Assembly: GCA_021776785.1 (NCBI GenBank)
Contig: JAJFFF010000033.1
Coordinates: 62,001 to 126,000, forward strand
Reading direction: 5' to 3'
Length of the DNA: 64,000 nt
Source of the DNA: Planctomycetota bacterium
Lineage (GTDB): Bacteria; Planctomycetota; PLA2
The notes under the pieces were generated by a model. That model made no database searches. It worked only from the letters and a program-made list of their open reading frames with translations, and had not been told where the DNA came from. The position numbers and the translations under genes were made by a program. This document shows positions 51,512 through 60,760 of this stretch, one piece after another. Within the stretch, counting starts at the first letter, position 1. Each line of letters opens with the position of its first letter.

Positions 51512-53030
51512 GGCGAATCCTCGGATCCAAGAAGCCGTATGCAATGTCGACAATGAGGTTGAACACGACCAAGAGCACACCGAACAACACGACGAGTCCC
51601 ATGGCGACGGTGTAGTCACGGTTCAGCGCAGCCTGCACGAACTCGGTTCCCAGGCCGGGAACGCCAAAGATCTTCTCGACGACGAGTGACCCCGTTAGGA
51701 GTTGCGCGACGGCGGGACCGAGAAACGAGATCACGGGAAGGAGTGTGCCCTTGAGCGTGTGGCGCATCACGATCATCGGCTCCGACAGACCCTTCGCGCG
51801 CGCCGTGCGCACATAGTCCTGCGTCACGATCTCCAACATGCCGGCGCGTGTGAGGCGCGCCAGTCGCGCCGCGAACGGAAGCGATAAGGTGACCGCGGGC
51901 AGGATCAGGTCTCTTGGAAAGTCGTCCCAGCCCGACACGTTGAACCAGTCCAGCCGCATCGAAAACAAGAGCACCAAAAACGAGCCCACAACAAACGTTG
52001 GAAGTGCAAGCCCCAGCATCGCGGCCGTCATCGAAAAGTAGTCGAACAGCGAGTTTTGCTTGATGCCGGCGATCAGTCCGGCGCCGACGCCGATAATGAG
52101 CGCCAGCGCGAGTGCTGCGGCGCCGAGTTGGTAGCTCGGTTTGACGTGCGTCGCGATGATCTCGTTGACCTCTTTGCCGACGTACTTCATCGACGTCCCG
52201 AGATCACCCGACCACCCCACATCTACGAGGTACGCTTTGATCTGTACGGGCAACGGTTCGTCGAGAAGATACTTTGCGCGCAACGCGGCTTTGATTTCCG
52301 GGGGCAGAGGCTTTTCTTTGTCAAACGGGCCGCCGGGAGCGGCGCGCATGATGACGAAACTCAGTACAACGACGACCGCGATGACGAACGGCGCTTCCAA
52401 CAGGCGCCGCATGACGTAGCGCCGCATCGCCTGTCCCTGCTCGTTGACGGCATATCCCAGCCACACGAGGAGCACCATGACCACTCCGCCGAACACGCCC
52501 ACGCCCGCCGGATTTGCGAAATAGCAAAACGCTAAGAATACGACGGCAATACCGGGCGCGATGCCGCGACGCCCCAGAAGCGATCGAGGCGCACATTCCG
52601 GAGGCTGGAGCAGACACACAAGGGCGAACAAGAGCGTAGTCGTCAGAACCCACGCGGAGAACGACGCGTCGAACGGACGCAACGCGACCGTCCACACGAG
52701 GAGCGCGCCCGTCCAGGCGAATCCAAGTCGCGTTCCGCTTCCGGCGGCTCGGACGAGCGGCGCACGCACGCGGTCGAGCATGACGACCGCGATCGCGAGC
52801 AGCGGCGAAAACCAAATCGGCGCCCACCGGTTCCAAGGCCCCTCGCCGATGCCTTCCGATCCCGATCGCAGCCACCCGAACAGCGCGACCACGACGGCAA
52901 AAACAAGCGCTTTGATGGTTCGCTTTTGCCAGCCCACGGCAAGCAAGCTCAGCCCACCGAAGGCGAGAAAGATCCACCCAAACTCAGCCCAACCGAGTTC
53001 GGCGAAATTGTACGGAAACAGTTTTCGCAC
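51504..53030 (-). CDS. oppB: Oligopeptide ABC permease OppB with extra N-terminal membrane domain
   Basis: The protein has 508 residues. The canonical OppB core begins at about M202 (MRRYVMRRLLEAPFVIAVV) with RAAPGGPFD, and its EAA loop is DYVRTARAKGLSEPMIVMRHTLKGT. Before it lie about 200 residues with five or six predicted membrane helices of unknown kind. Length and topology differ from the usual 310-residue permease. M202 is an ATG at 52427, so a shorter product by internal initiation is possible, but the frame is uninterrupted and begins 22 bases after the oppA stop side of the operon. With OppC it forms the peptide channel. Confidence 0.9.
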   Translation of the reverse strand: MRKLFPYNFAELGWAEFGWIFLAFGGLSLLAVGWQKRTIKALVFAVVVALFGWLRSGSEGIGEGPWNRWAPIWFSPLLAIAVVMLDRVRAPLVRAAGSGTRLGFAWTGALLVWTVALRPFDASFSAWVLTTTLLFALVCLLQPPECAPRSLLGRRGIAPGIAVVFLAFCYFANPAGVGVFGGVVMVLLVWLGYAVNEQGQAMRRYVMRRLLEAPFVIAVVVVLSFVIMRAAPGGPFDKEKPLPPEIKAALRAKYLLDEPLPVQIKAYLVDVGWSGDLGTSMKYVGKEVNEIIATHVKPSYQLGAAALALALIIGVGAGLIAGIKQNSLFDYFSMTAAMLGLALPTFVVGSFLVLLFSMRLDWFNVSGWDDFPRDLILPAVTLSLPFAARLARLTRAGMLEIVTQDYVRTARAKGLSEPMIVMRHTLKGTLLPVISFLGPAVAQLLTGSLVVEKIFGVPGLGTEFVQAALNRDYTVAMGLVVLFGVLLVVFNLIVDIAYGFLDPRIRHG

Positions 53031-53052
53031 GCGTTACGACAAGATTCCGCGG

Positions 53053-54744
53053 CTATTCCGCTTCGAAGTACATGTATTGGAACGGGTGAAGGTCGCGCAC
53101 GGTCTCGAACCATCCAAACAGGTTCTCTTTGCGCATGCCTTTGTTCACGTAGATGTAGATGGGCAGGATCGGAAACTCATCCTCAATCACGATGCGTTCG
53201 GCGGCTTGCAGGTACTCGCGCCGCTTCTTGAGGTCGCCCTCAAAGCGCGCCTTCATGATCAGATCGTCGTACTTCTTGTTCGACCAGCCCGTGTTGTTAT
53301 TGCCGGCCCCGGTCACCCACATATCGAGAAACGTCATCGGATCGCCGTAGTCGCCGATCCAGCCCGCACGCGCGATGTCGTAGTCCAACGACTCCACCGT
53401 CTTTAGGTAGACCTTCCATTCGGCGTTTCGCAGCGCAACAGAGATGCCCAGCGTTTCCTGCCACATCTGACCGATGCGCTCCGCGACTTTTTTGTGGTCC
53501 TCGTTCGTGTTGTAGAGGAGCTCCAGTCGCGGAAAACCCTTGCCTTCGGGGTAACCGGCCGCGGCCATAAGACGACGCGCTTCGTCCGGGTTGTACGCCA
53601 AGCCCTTGGGCGGTTCATAGCCGGCCGACGGAATCGAGGGACAAAACCAAGTTGCCGGGATCTGCCCCGCGCGCGTGACGTCGCGTGTGATGGACTCGCG
53701 GTCCACCGCGAGTGACAGAGCCTTGCGAATGTTTTTGTCCTTCAACTTCTCCGTGTTGAAACGATAGAAGTACGACCCGAGGTACGGGGCCACAAAGTAC
53801 TCGGGCGTCTGTTTCGCCTCATCGAGTTTCGCGATCGGCACCTGGCGAATCCAGTGCACCTCGCCCTTGGTGAATTTGTTGTACGCCACATCGATATCGT
53901 CCACCGCGAGAGCCGTGATCTTTTTGAGCTTCACGATGGCGCGGTCCCAGTAGCGCTCGTTCGGCACCATGACGATCTGTTTGCGCGCACTCCACTCCTG
54001 GAGCGTGAACGGCCCGTTGCCGACAAAGTTCTCGGGCATCGTCCAGCGATCCCCGTGTTTCTCGACGGTCGCCTTGTGGACCGGCATGTACGTCTCGAAC
54101 GACGCCAGATCCAAGAAGTACGCGCAGGGCGACGCCAGGGTCACCTTGAGCACGCGAGGCGAGACGATCTCAAGCCCAGCGGTCTTCATGAACTGCTCGT
54201 AGGTAACCTTCTCCGGGGTTTGCTCTTTGTCCTTGGGGAACACGCTGTAGTACACGCTCTCCACACCCTTGATGTAGAAAAACAGGTACGCGTAGTCGCA
54301 ATCCGGGTTCACGATCGCGCGATACCAGCTCCACGCAAAGTCCTTCGCGGTGACGGGCACGCCGTTGGTGAACGTGGCGCCCTTGCGCAGACGAAACGTG
54401 TAGACGATTCCATCCTTAGAGATGTCCCACCGATCCGCGACACCCGGTTTGGGCTCCAGCGTTTCGGGGTGGTGCGACGTCAGGCCTTCAAACAGGGCGA
54501 GCGCGAGCGTGTGCTCGGTGACGCCGGTCATGATCGCGGGGTCGAGCGTCTCCGGCTCCGCGCCGTTGTTGAAGATCAGCTCTTGTTTGGCCTTCTTCCA
54601 ACCGTCGTCCTCGGGGAGGAACTCGGCCTTCCAACTCGTGTCGAATGCCGGGAGCTCCTCGTCCGCCGTCGTCGGGACGGCAAGCCAGGTGACCGCAAGC
54701 GCGATCAAGACGAAGAGTCCGAGGGAAAGACGCCATTTGCGCAT
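53053..54744 (-). CDS. oppA: Oligopeptide ABC transporter substrate-binding protein OppA
   Basis: The 563-residue solute-binding protein of family 5 has a signal peptide (about 1-26, LIALAVTWLAVPTTA) with no lipobox Cys. The family signature runs through EPETLDPAIMTG, LFEGLTSHHPETLEPKPGVADRW-like sequence and YTFRLRKGATFTNG. The C-terminal lobe has NNNTGWSNKKYDDLI. It captures peptides outside the inner membrane for OppBCDF. The ATG at 54744 is preferred to a TTG at 54774. Gene order A-B-C-D-F is complete here. The start lies 26 bases after the coaD stop. Confidence 0.94.
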   Translation of the reverse strand: MRKWRLSLGLFVLIALAVTWLAVPTTADEELPAFDTSWKAEFLPEDDGWKKAKQELIFNNGAEPETLDPAIMTGVTEHTLALALFEGLTSHHPETLEPKPGVADRWDISKDGIVYTFRLRKGATFTNGVPVTAKDFAWSWYRAIVNPDCDYAYLFFYIKGVESVYYSVFPKDKEQTPEKVTYEQFMKTAGLEIVSPRVLKVTLASPCAYFLDLASFETYMPVHKATVEKHGDRWTMPENFVGNGPFTLQEWSARKQIVMVPNERYWDRAIVKLKKITALAVDDIDVAYNKFTKGEVHWIRQVPIAKLDEAKQTPEYFVAPYLGSYFYRFNTEKLKDKNIRKALSLAVDRESITRDVTRAGQIPATWFCPSIPSAGYEPPKGLAYNPDEARRLMAAAGYPEGKGFPRLELLYNTNEDHKKVAERIGQMWQETLGISVALRNAEWKVYLKTVESLDYDIARAGWIGDYGDPMTFLDMWVTGAGNNNTGWSNKKYDDLIMKARFEGDLKKRREYLQAAERIVIEDEFPILPIYIYVNKGMRKENLFGWFETVRDLHPFQYMYFEAE

Positions 54745-54770
54745 CTGCGCAGGGTACCACAGCGGCGCGG

Positions 54771-55253
54771 TCAACCGCGTTTGGCGTTGAGTGCGACGAC
54801 GGCCACGTCGGGCACAAAACTGGCGACGTCGCCGCCCGCGGCGTGCACTTCTTTGACGAGCGAGGACGAGATGTGACTCAGTGTGGGATCGGCGACCAGG
54901 GCGACCGTTTCAAGTCCGGGCAGGAGATGCCGATTGGCGTGCGCCATCTGCGCCTCGTACTCAAAGTCCATCGCGTTACGCACGCCGCGCAACAAAAACT
55001 GCGCGCCTTGGGCCCGGGCAAAATTCGCGAGCAGCCCTTCGAACGGTTCGATGGTGACCCCGTCGAGTTCGGCGGTCGCCGCGCGCGCCATGGCCACGCG
55101 CTCGTCGATCGAAAACAACGTGCGCTTGTCGTGCCGAACGCCGATCGCCACGATCACTTTCGAAAAGAGGGGCCGCCCACGCCGCAACACGTCGAGGTGC
55201 CCAAGTGTGATCGGATCAAATGTGCCGGGGAGGAGTGCGGTCGCCACGGGCAC
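54771..55253 (-). CDS. coaD: Phosphopantetheine adenylyltransferase
   Basis: CoaD adenylates 4'-phosphopantetheine to dephospho-CoA in coenzyme A synthesis. The 160-residue protein has the nucleotidyltransferase motif TFDPITLGH (11-19), the RGVRNAMDFEYEAQMAHANRHL block and the C-terminal ISSSLVKEV in place of the common ISSTLVKEI. Length is normal. It lies between the LptD-like gene (six bases upstream) and oppA, all on one strand. Confidence 0.96.
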   Translation of the reverse strand: MPVATALLPGTFDPITLGHLDVLRRGRPLFSKVIVAIGVRHDKRTLFSIDERVAMARAATAELDGVTIEPFEGLLANFARAQGAQFLLRGVRNAMDFEYEAQMAHANRHLLPGLETVALVADPTLSHISSSLVKEVHAAGGDVASFVPDVAVVALNAKRG

Positions 55254-55259
55254 AGTCTA

Positions 55260-57632
55260 CTACCGCCACCCGATCCGGTCGCGCGCCGATTGGTCGCGCT
55301 TGCGCTGGTCCTTGCGGAAACGTTCCAGCAAATCGATCTTGACCGAGAAGCGGAAGTCGTCGTCGCCGGGATCGAAAGCGAGCCGCACGCCGATCACCGC
55401 GGTCTTCCCCAGCCGTTGAATCAAGAGCCCCTGGTCGAGGCCGTCGCCATTTTTGAAGTCCACCTGCGAGAACGCGAAGATGCGCCAGCGGCGATCCAGC
55501 TCGAAATCAGCGGTAAACGTCAAAATGTCGCTCTCGCGATCAAGGTGGCGCAACCCAGCCGACAGCAGCAGCCGGGGCTGCACCCGCCACCAACTCTCCA
55601 GGGACGCCGTGTCGAGGCTGCCGCGTTCCGTATCGATCTCGGCGCGGGACGCAACCCGCCAGCCTTCGCGCGGCGTCCACTCCGCATCGAATTCGATAAA
55701 CCCGTCCCCCATGCGCCCCAGCGGTTGCTGGCGATCGGGGAACCACGCGGCAAACAGTTCGACGCTCAAAAACTCGGCGAGGCCCTCGGGTGTGTGCCGC
55801 GCAAACCGGTGGCGCCACCGCACGCCCAGCCGTTCAAACGGCGTCACGCGGTCGATGTCGTCCAACGCGAACAGCCGACTGGAAGCGCGCGTCAACGTAT
55901 GAAGGTCTTCGAATTCGAAGCTCACATTCATGGTGTGGCGCACATCGCCGAACCAGCGCGATAGCTGTACATCGGCGCGCACGCCCGCGCTCCCGGCGAA
56001 TCGCCCCGTCGAGGAACCGTCCAACGCGTTCTCGTACCCGGTGAAACGAAACACGGCGAACGGAACGATGCGGACGGCACCGACGAAGAACGAAACGAAC
56101 AACGTCGGATCGAAGTCGGCGCGCGCCGTGCGAAAGTCCGGCGGCAAAAACGCGTCGCCCGTGCGCCGCCGCAAGTTGCCGACCTCAAGCGACGCCGCCG
56201 CCTGCAAAAGAACCGGGCGCCCGCGGCCGTCCGCGCCAATCCGCCAGAGCGTCAAAACCGGCAACACGACCGCACCGCGTGGCCGTTCCTCGAGGGTCTC
56301 TTGAAATCCGATCGTGCGCACCTTCGCCGTGAGCGAGGCGTACGCAAGCCGACCGCGATAGAGCAAGTACGTGAGCGTCTCCTGCTCCTTGCCCTCTTTG
56401 AACTCGCGCTCGTCGTACGTGCGCAGCCACTGCGCGTCGCTGATGTCAGCGAATTCGAGGTCCAAGCGCCACCGGGGCGCGAGCTTGAGGCGGTACTGAT
56501 GCTTGGTCCAAAACCGATCGCGCGTCGGTGGCACGATGCCGCGATCCGAACCGTGGTCGTGAATGTAGACGCCAAAACTACGCCCGCGCAACGCGCCGTC
56601 CCAAGCGTCCCACTCGAGTTCCGCATCGAGGAGCGGACCGCGCCCGTCGTAGTACGCCCCCGCGACGAGCCATGACAGCGGTTTGCTCTTCCAACCGAGG
56701 CCGACGCGACCGCCGGTCCCCAACGAACCGTTGCTTCCCGCTTCGAGTTCGATGCGCAGCGGCGCCACGTTGGAGCCGTCCACCTCGGCGTGGCCCCACC
56801 GGAAAAACGTCCTTCCGTATGCGCGCCCTGCGATGTCGTAAAGCGACAGACGTTTGGATTCCAAGTTACCGGCGGTCGCGGTGAGTGCAGTGGCCGTGGC
56901 GCGCAACTCCTCAAGCGTCGGTCCGTCCGGACCGCCCCCCTTGCGGCGGAGGTGCGTCAGCTCCCCGATGGCCTTGGCGAGACTGTCATCGCGTAAGACG
57001 ACACGATCCACTTCGATAAAGACGTCGTGCTCCGCGTAGTTGGAGCTAAATAACGAGACGTCGCGGCCCTCCCACACGCCGGGCTGGGAGGTCTTGAACT
57101 CGCGCGCACGCAACACGATGTCGGGGATGGCCGTGCGATCGCCGCGGCGCCGCAACCGCAGGTCGGCATCGACGATCGTTCCCCGCCAACGTTCGAAGTC
57201 GAAGTAAAGCGAGCCGCACCGAAAGATTTGACCGGCCGCCTGAAACACGGCGGGCGTTTGCCCCCCCTCGGCGTAGATGCCGCGCACCGCCCACAGCGGC
57301 ACTCCCGCGGACGACCCGCCGAGTTCGCGCACAAGGGACAACAGCTTTTGATCGACGTCGGGATCGAGCCAAATCACGGCGCGTTCAGCGCGCAATCGAA
57401 ACACACCGGGGAGTTCCAGCGTGACGCGCCCAAGGACGGCGAACGCTTTGCCGGCAACATCGTCGCTGAGCTCTTCGATCTGCCGGACCTCGCGGAGATA
57501 GAGCACCCGTTCACGCGGCGCGTCGGATCCCGCGGCGTCGTCTCCGGTCGGCCCCGACGACTCGTCCGTCCCCTGACCTGCAGCCGGCCAGGCGATCCAA
57601 AGAAGGCACAACACCGCCCACTGGCCCCGCAT
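55260..57632 (-). CDS. LptD/OstA-like outer-membrane protein
   Basis: This protein of about 790 residues has a signal peptide (LCLLWIAWPAAGQ). An N-terminal beta-jellyroll-like region (about 45-260) carries repeated short strands, such as FRLRAERAVIWLD and FDFERWRGTIVDADLRLR, in the OstA/LptA manner. A long C-terminal part of alternating hydrophobic strands follows, ending DDDFRFSVKIDLLERF, as in LptD barrels. LptD inserts lipopolysaccharide into the outer membrane. The two cysteine pairs of enterobacterial LptD are absent; the mature part has essentially one Cys. ATGs at 57644 and 57632 are both possible. Transcription diverges from comEC. Confidence 0.65.
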   Translation of the reverse strand: MRGQWAVLCLLWIAWPAAGQGTDESSGPTGDDAAGSDAPRERVLYLREVRQIEELSDDVAGKAFAVLGRVTLELPGVFRLRAERAVIWLDPDVDQKLLSLVRELGGSSAGVPLWAVRGIYAEGGQTPAVFQAAGQIFRCGSLYFDFERWRGTIVDADLRLRRRGDRTAIPDIVLRAREFKTSQPGVWEGRDVSLFSSNYAEHDVFIEVDRVVLRDDSLAKAIGELTHLRRKGGGPDGPTLEELRATATALTATAGNLESKRLSLYDIAGRAYGRTFFRWGHAEVDGSNVAPLRIELEAGSNGSLGTGGRVGLGWKSKPLSWLVAGAYYDGRGPLLDAELEWDAWDGALRGRSFGVYIHDHGSDRGIVPPTRDRFWTKHQYRLKLAPRWRLDLEFADISDAQWLRTYDEREFKEGKEQETLTYLLYRGRLAYASLTAKVRTIGFQETLEERPRGAVVLPVLTLWRIGADGRGRPVLLQAAASLEVGNLRRRTGDAFLPPDFRTARADFDPTLFVSFFVGAVRIVPFAVFRFTGYENALDGSSTGRFAGSAGVRADVQLSRWFGDVRHTMNVSFEFEDLHTLTRASSRLFALDDIDRVTPFERLGVRWRHRFARHTPEGLAEFLSVELFAAWFPDRQQPLGRMGDGFIEFDAEWTPREGWRVASRAEIDTERGSLDTASLESWWRVQPRLLLSAGLRHLDRESDILTFTADFELDRRWRIFAFSQVDFKNGDGLDQGLLIQRLGKTAVIGVRLAFDPGDDDFRFSVKIDLLERFRKDQRKRDQSARDRIGWR

Positions 57633-57727
57633 CGCAGCGAGCATACGCGAGGATGCGGACGGCGGCGAAGGAGCGTTTGATCCGCTCCGTAACGGACCGG
57701 GATGAAACCACTTTCGACTCTATAGGT

Positions 57728-60700
57728 GTGCATGCATGCCTTCACCGACCGCTTGTCCTCGCTGGTGCCCTCGCCGTCGCCGGTTTGCGCGCCCGCAAGA
57801 TCGCTGCGGCCGCCGGGGACTCCGGCGGCGCCGTCGCGGTGTCGATCGCGATCTTCGGCGTCGCCGCGGCCCTGGTCGCATGGGTCGCGCACCGCCGGCC
57901 GGCGACCGGCTGGCTGGCGGCGGCCGGTCTTTGTATCGGGGTCGCCGGGGGGGCGCAGGTGGAACGCACGACGGCGGCCGCGCTGCGGGCGGGCGCGCAA
58001 CACGTCCCGCCCTCCTTGGTGCGATGGCGCCTGCGCGTGCTCGACGCGCGCGAGGATCCGTTCTCGGGACGAGCTTGGTTTTTTGGGCGCGACGAACGCG
58101 GCATCGGCGCGTTGTGCTCTTGGAACGGCGCGCGACCGCGCGGCTTGGGGCCCGGCGCCGTTGTGTCCGTCTGGGGACGCGCGCGCCAACCCCGGCGCGC
58201 GGGCAACCCCGGCGAGCGCGATTGGCGCGTGTCGCTCGCGAGGCGCGGGATCAGTTTCGTGGTGGACGCGCGCGAACCGAGCAACGTCGTGGTCGAATCC
58301 GCCACCTCGGGTGTGTCGCGAACGCTTCTCGAATGGCGCCGGACGATCGCGCTCCGTCTGCGCCGTTTCCTTCGCGAAGGACATGCGGCCTTGGCGGGCG
58401 CACTCCTCCTCGGCATGCGCTCCGAAGTGTCGCCGGCGTGGCAGCGCCGGTTTGAGCGAACGGGGACACGCCACGTTCTCGCGATCTCCGGGATGCACGT
58501 CGTCTTGCTTGCGGCTGCGCTCCACGCCCTGCTGCGTCGGATTGGCCTTGGCCCGCGCGTCGCGGCGGGCGCCACCGTCACGTTGGCGCTCCTCTATCTG
58601 CCCCTCACAGGTGGCGCCCCACCGATCCGGCGGGCGGTGACGGCACTTGTGCTCTACGCACTCGCGCTGGTGCGCGGTCGGCCGCCCGACACGGCGACGG
58701 CGTTGGGTGGCGCGGCCCTGTTCCTCGTGGCGGTGAGTCCCGGCGACGCGCTGGGCCTGGGCTTCACCCTTTCCTTTGTGGCGGCGGGCTCGATTGCGTG
58801 GCTCGCCCCGCTCTGGCGATCGCGTTGGTCGCGACGCCATCGTTTTCTCCGCCGGTTTCCCGCGGTGCAGCGCGATCGCGTGGTCCGCCTGCGGCTCGTT
58901 AGCTACGGTTGGCAAGCGTTGCCGGTCGCGTTGGCGGCGTGGCTCGCGACCACGCCGGTCGTGGCTCAGGAGTTCGGCACCGTGTCGCCGTATGCCGTCG
59001 TCGCCAACCTCGCGATCGGCCCTCTGTTGACGCTCCTGTTGCCCGCCGTCGCTCTCTTGGGATGCGCTGGCGTCGCTTTCCTCGCCCCGCCGATCACGTT
59101 GCTCTGCACCGCTCTCGGCCGCATGCTTGATGGGATCGGTGCGTGGCCCGGCGCGTTGGGCCTGGTGCCGGCGCCGGGTTGGGCGGTGCTCGCGCTGGCG
59201 GCTTTAGCACTCGGCGTAGTCCGCGCGCATCCGCGCTGGGGTTTGGTTTTCGGAACCGTTGCGATCGCGGTCTGGACCGCAAGACTCACGCCGCCGAACG
59301 AACCGGAGCGCGTCACGCTCACGGTGTTGGATGTGGGTCATGGGCAGTGTGCGCTCCTGCGGTCGGGATCGCACGCCGTCTTCATCGATGCGGGTTCCGG
59401 TGGCCAGCGCAAGCTCGCGGACCGAGTCGTCTTGCCCGCACTTCACGCGCTCGGGGTGCGTCATCTCGATGCGATCGTCTGGACGCACGATGACGCCGAT
59501 CACTGGAATGCGATCCCGCGAATTTTGGAGCGTGTTCCGGTGGATCGATTGGTGGGACCGCACGGCGCGCCCATCCCCGGGCGCGTGCGCCGAGCCGCGC
59601 AGCGCGCGCGCGTTCGATGCGAGATCATGCGTGCAGGCGACTCTGTCTTTTTGGAACCCGCGTGCGAGGTCTCTTGCATCGCGTCCCCGCGCGCGGATCG
59701 TTCCGAGTCGGACAACAACGGCTCGTTGGCGTTCGTCATCCGCGTGGGAAAGACGCGGTGTCTTTTGCCGGCGGACCGTGAAACTGACGGCGTCTTGGAT
59801 CTCGTCCGGCGGGGGTTGCCGCGGTGTGACCTGATCGTCGCGCCCCATCACGGGGGCGCCTGTGCGTCCGCGCCCATGCTCCGCGATGCCGTGCGTCCAA
59901 CCGTAACGCTCGTGTCCGGGCGCGAAGAATTCGAACACCGACCGACGGTACTCCGGTATGGCTCCCGGTGGATATTTCGCACGGCGCGCGCCGGGGCCCT
60001 GCAGGTCACCATGACCGCGAACGCGTTCGTCGTGGATGGTTGGATTCCCGCCCCAACGCGCGTGCTACGATCCGCCCGCCATGTCAAATCGCCTCCGGTC
60101 CCGCTCCTTCCATCTATCGCTATCGCTGCCCCAGTGGATGCGGTGCGTCCTTTGGATGGCCTTGTTCGGCGCTGGAGTCATCCCCGACGCCCGTGCCACG
60201 CCGAGTGCGATCCTCAACGAGATCGCCGCCGCCGAATGGAATCGCGCGTTCGATGCCGCGTTGTTGACACGCGCCTGCGCCGACACGGAAGCCAGCGTAC
60301 GCATCGCCGCGGTGCGGATGGCGGGCCGCTTGCGCGATGCGCGCGCCGTGCCCGCGCTCTTGGGGCGCCTGCGCGACACGTCGGGTCCGGTCCGCCGCGC
60401 GACGCTGTTTGCGCTGGGCCAGATCGGAGACGACAGCGCGACGTTCGCGATTCGCGGTGCATTGCCCGCCATGATTCGCCACGACCTACCGCGCGCACTC
60501 GAAGCGCTCGGCAAGATCCAAGATCCCCGCGCGGTCGGCGCCTTGACCGCGCACCTGCGTCACGCCGACGCCTCCGTGCGCGGTGCCGCCGCACTCGCCG
60601 TCTTTCGCATGGGCGACACGTCGGCGCTGCCCGAACTCTGGGCCGCGTATGGACGCGAAACGGATGCGGAGGCGCGGTGGCGCATCGTGTATGGGACCTG

Positions 60701-60760
60701 GCGGCTCGCGCGCGATCGAGCGCGCAAGGAAAAGGCGCCGATCGCGGTCGGGTCGTTTGA
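57728..60760 (+). CDS. comEC: ComEC/Rec2-type DNA uptake channel with overlapping C-terminal tail
   Basis: ComEC carries transforming DNA across the inner membrane. An N-terminal OB-like region precedes the competence domain with RHVLAISGMHVVLLAA (about residues 260-275 of the long form) and many membrane helices. The C-terminal metallo-beta-lactamase-like domain has LDVGHGQC, THDDADHWNAI and IVAPHHGG. The conserved part ends near position 60060. The frame then stays open another 700 bases, antiparallel to nothing but in a different frame of the next gene, adding about 230 Arg-rich residues. Either the tail is real or a frameshift or sequence error hides the true stop. The GTG at 57728 is preferred to the ATG at 57653, which leaves no promoter space next to the divergent gene. 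Confidence 0.85.
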   Translation: MHACLHRPLVLAGALAVAGLRARKIAAAAGDSGGAVAVSIAIFGVAAALVAWVAHRRPATGWLAAAGLCIGVAGGAQVERTTAAALRAGAQHVPPSLVRWRLRVLDAREDPFSGRAWFFGRDERGIGALCSWNGARPRGLGPGAVVSVWGRARQPRRAGNPGERDWRVSLARRGISFVVDAREPSNVVVESATSGVSRTLLEWRRTIALRLRRFLREGHAALAGALLLGMRSEVSPAWQRRFERTGTRHVLAISGMHVVLLAAALHALLRRIGLGPRVAAGATVTLALLYLPLTGGAPPIRRAVTALVLYALALVRGRPPDTATALGGAALFLVAVSPGDALGLGFTLSFVAAGSIAWLAPLWRSRWSRRHRFLRRFPAVQRDRVVRLRLVSYGWQALPVALAAWLATTPVVAQEFGTVSPYAVVANLAIGPLLTLLLPAVALLGCAGVAFLAPPITLLCTALGRMLDGIGAWPGALGLVPAPGWAVLALAALALGVVRAHPRWGLVFGTVAIAVWTARLTPPNEPERVTLTVLDVGHGQCALLRSGSHAVFIDAGSGGQRKLADRVVLPALHALGVRHLDAIVWTHDDADHWNAIPRILERVPVDRLVGPHGAPIPGRVRRAAQRARVRCEIMRAGDSVFLEPACEVSCIASPRADRSESDNNGSLAFVIRVGKTRCLLPADRETDGVLDLVRRGLPRCDLIVAPHHGGACASAPMLRDAVRPTVTLVSGREEFEHRPTVLRYGSRWIFRTARAGALQVTMTANAFVVDGWIPAPTRVLRSARHVKSPPVPLLPSIAIAAPVDAVRPLDGLVRRWSHPRRPCHAECDPQRDRRRRMESRVRCRVVDTRLRRHGSQRTHRRGADGGPLARCARRARALGAPARHVGSGPPRDAVCAGPDRRRQRDVRDSRCIARHDSPRPTARTRSARQDPRSPRGRRLDRAPASRRRLRARCRRTRRLSHGRHVGAARTLGRVWTRNGCGGAVAHRVWDLAARARSSAQGKGADRGRVV

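Noticed and set aside
57653..57727. ATG at 57653 as the comEC start
   Set aside because: It would lie eight bases from the divergent LptD-like gene and leave no promoter room; the added 25 residues are charged and precede a natural hydrophobic start at GTG 57728.
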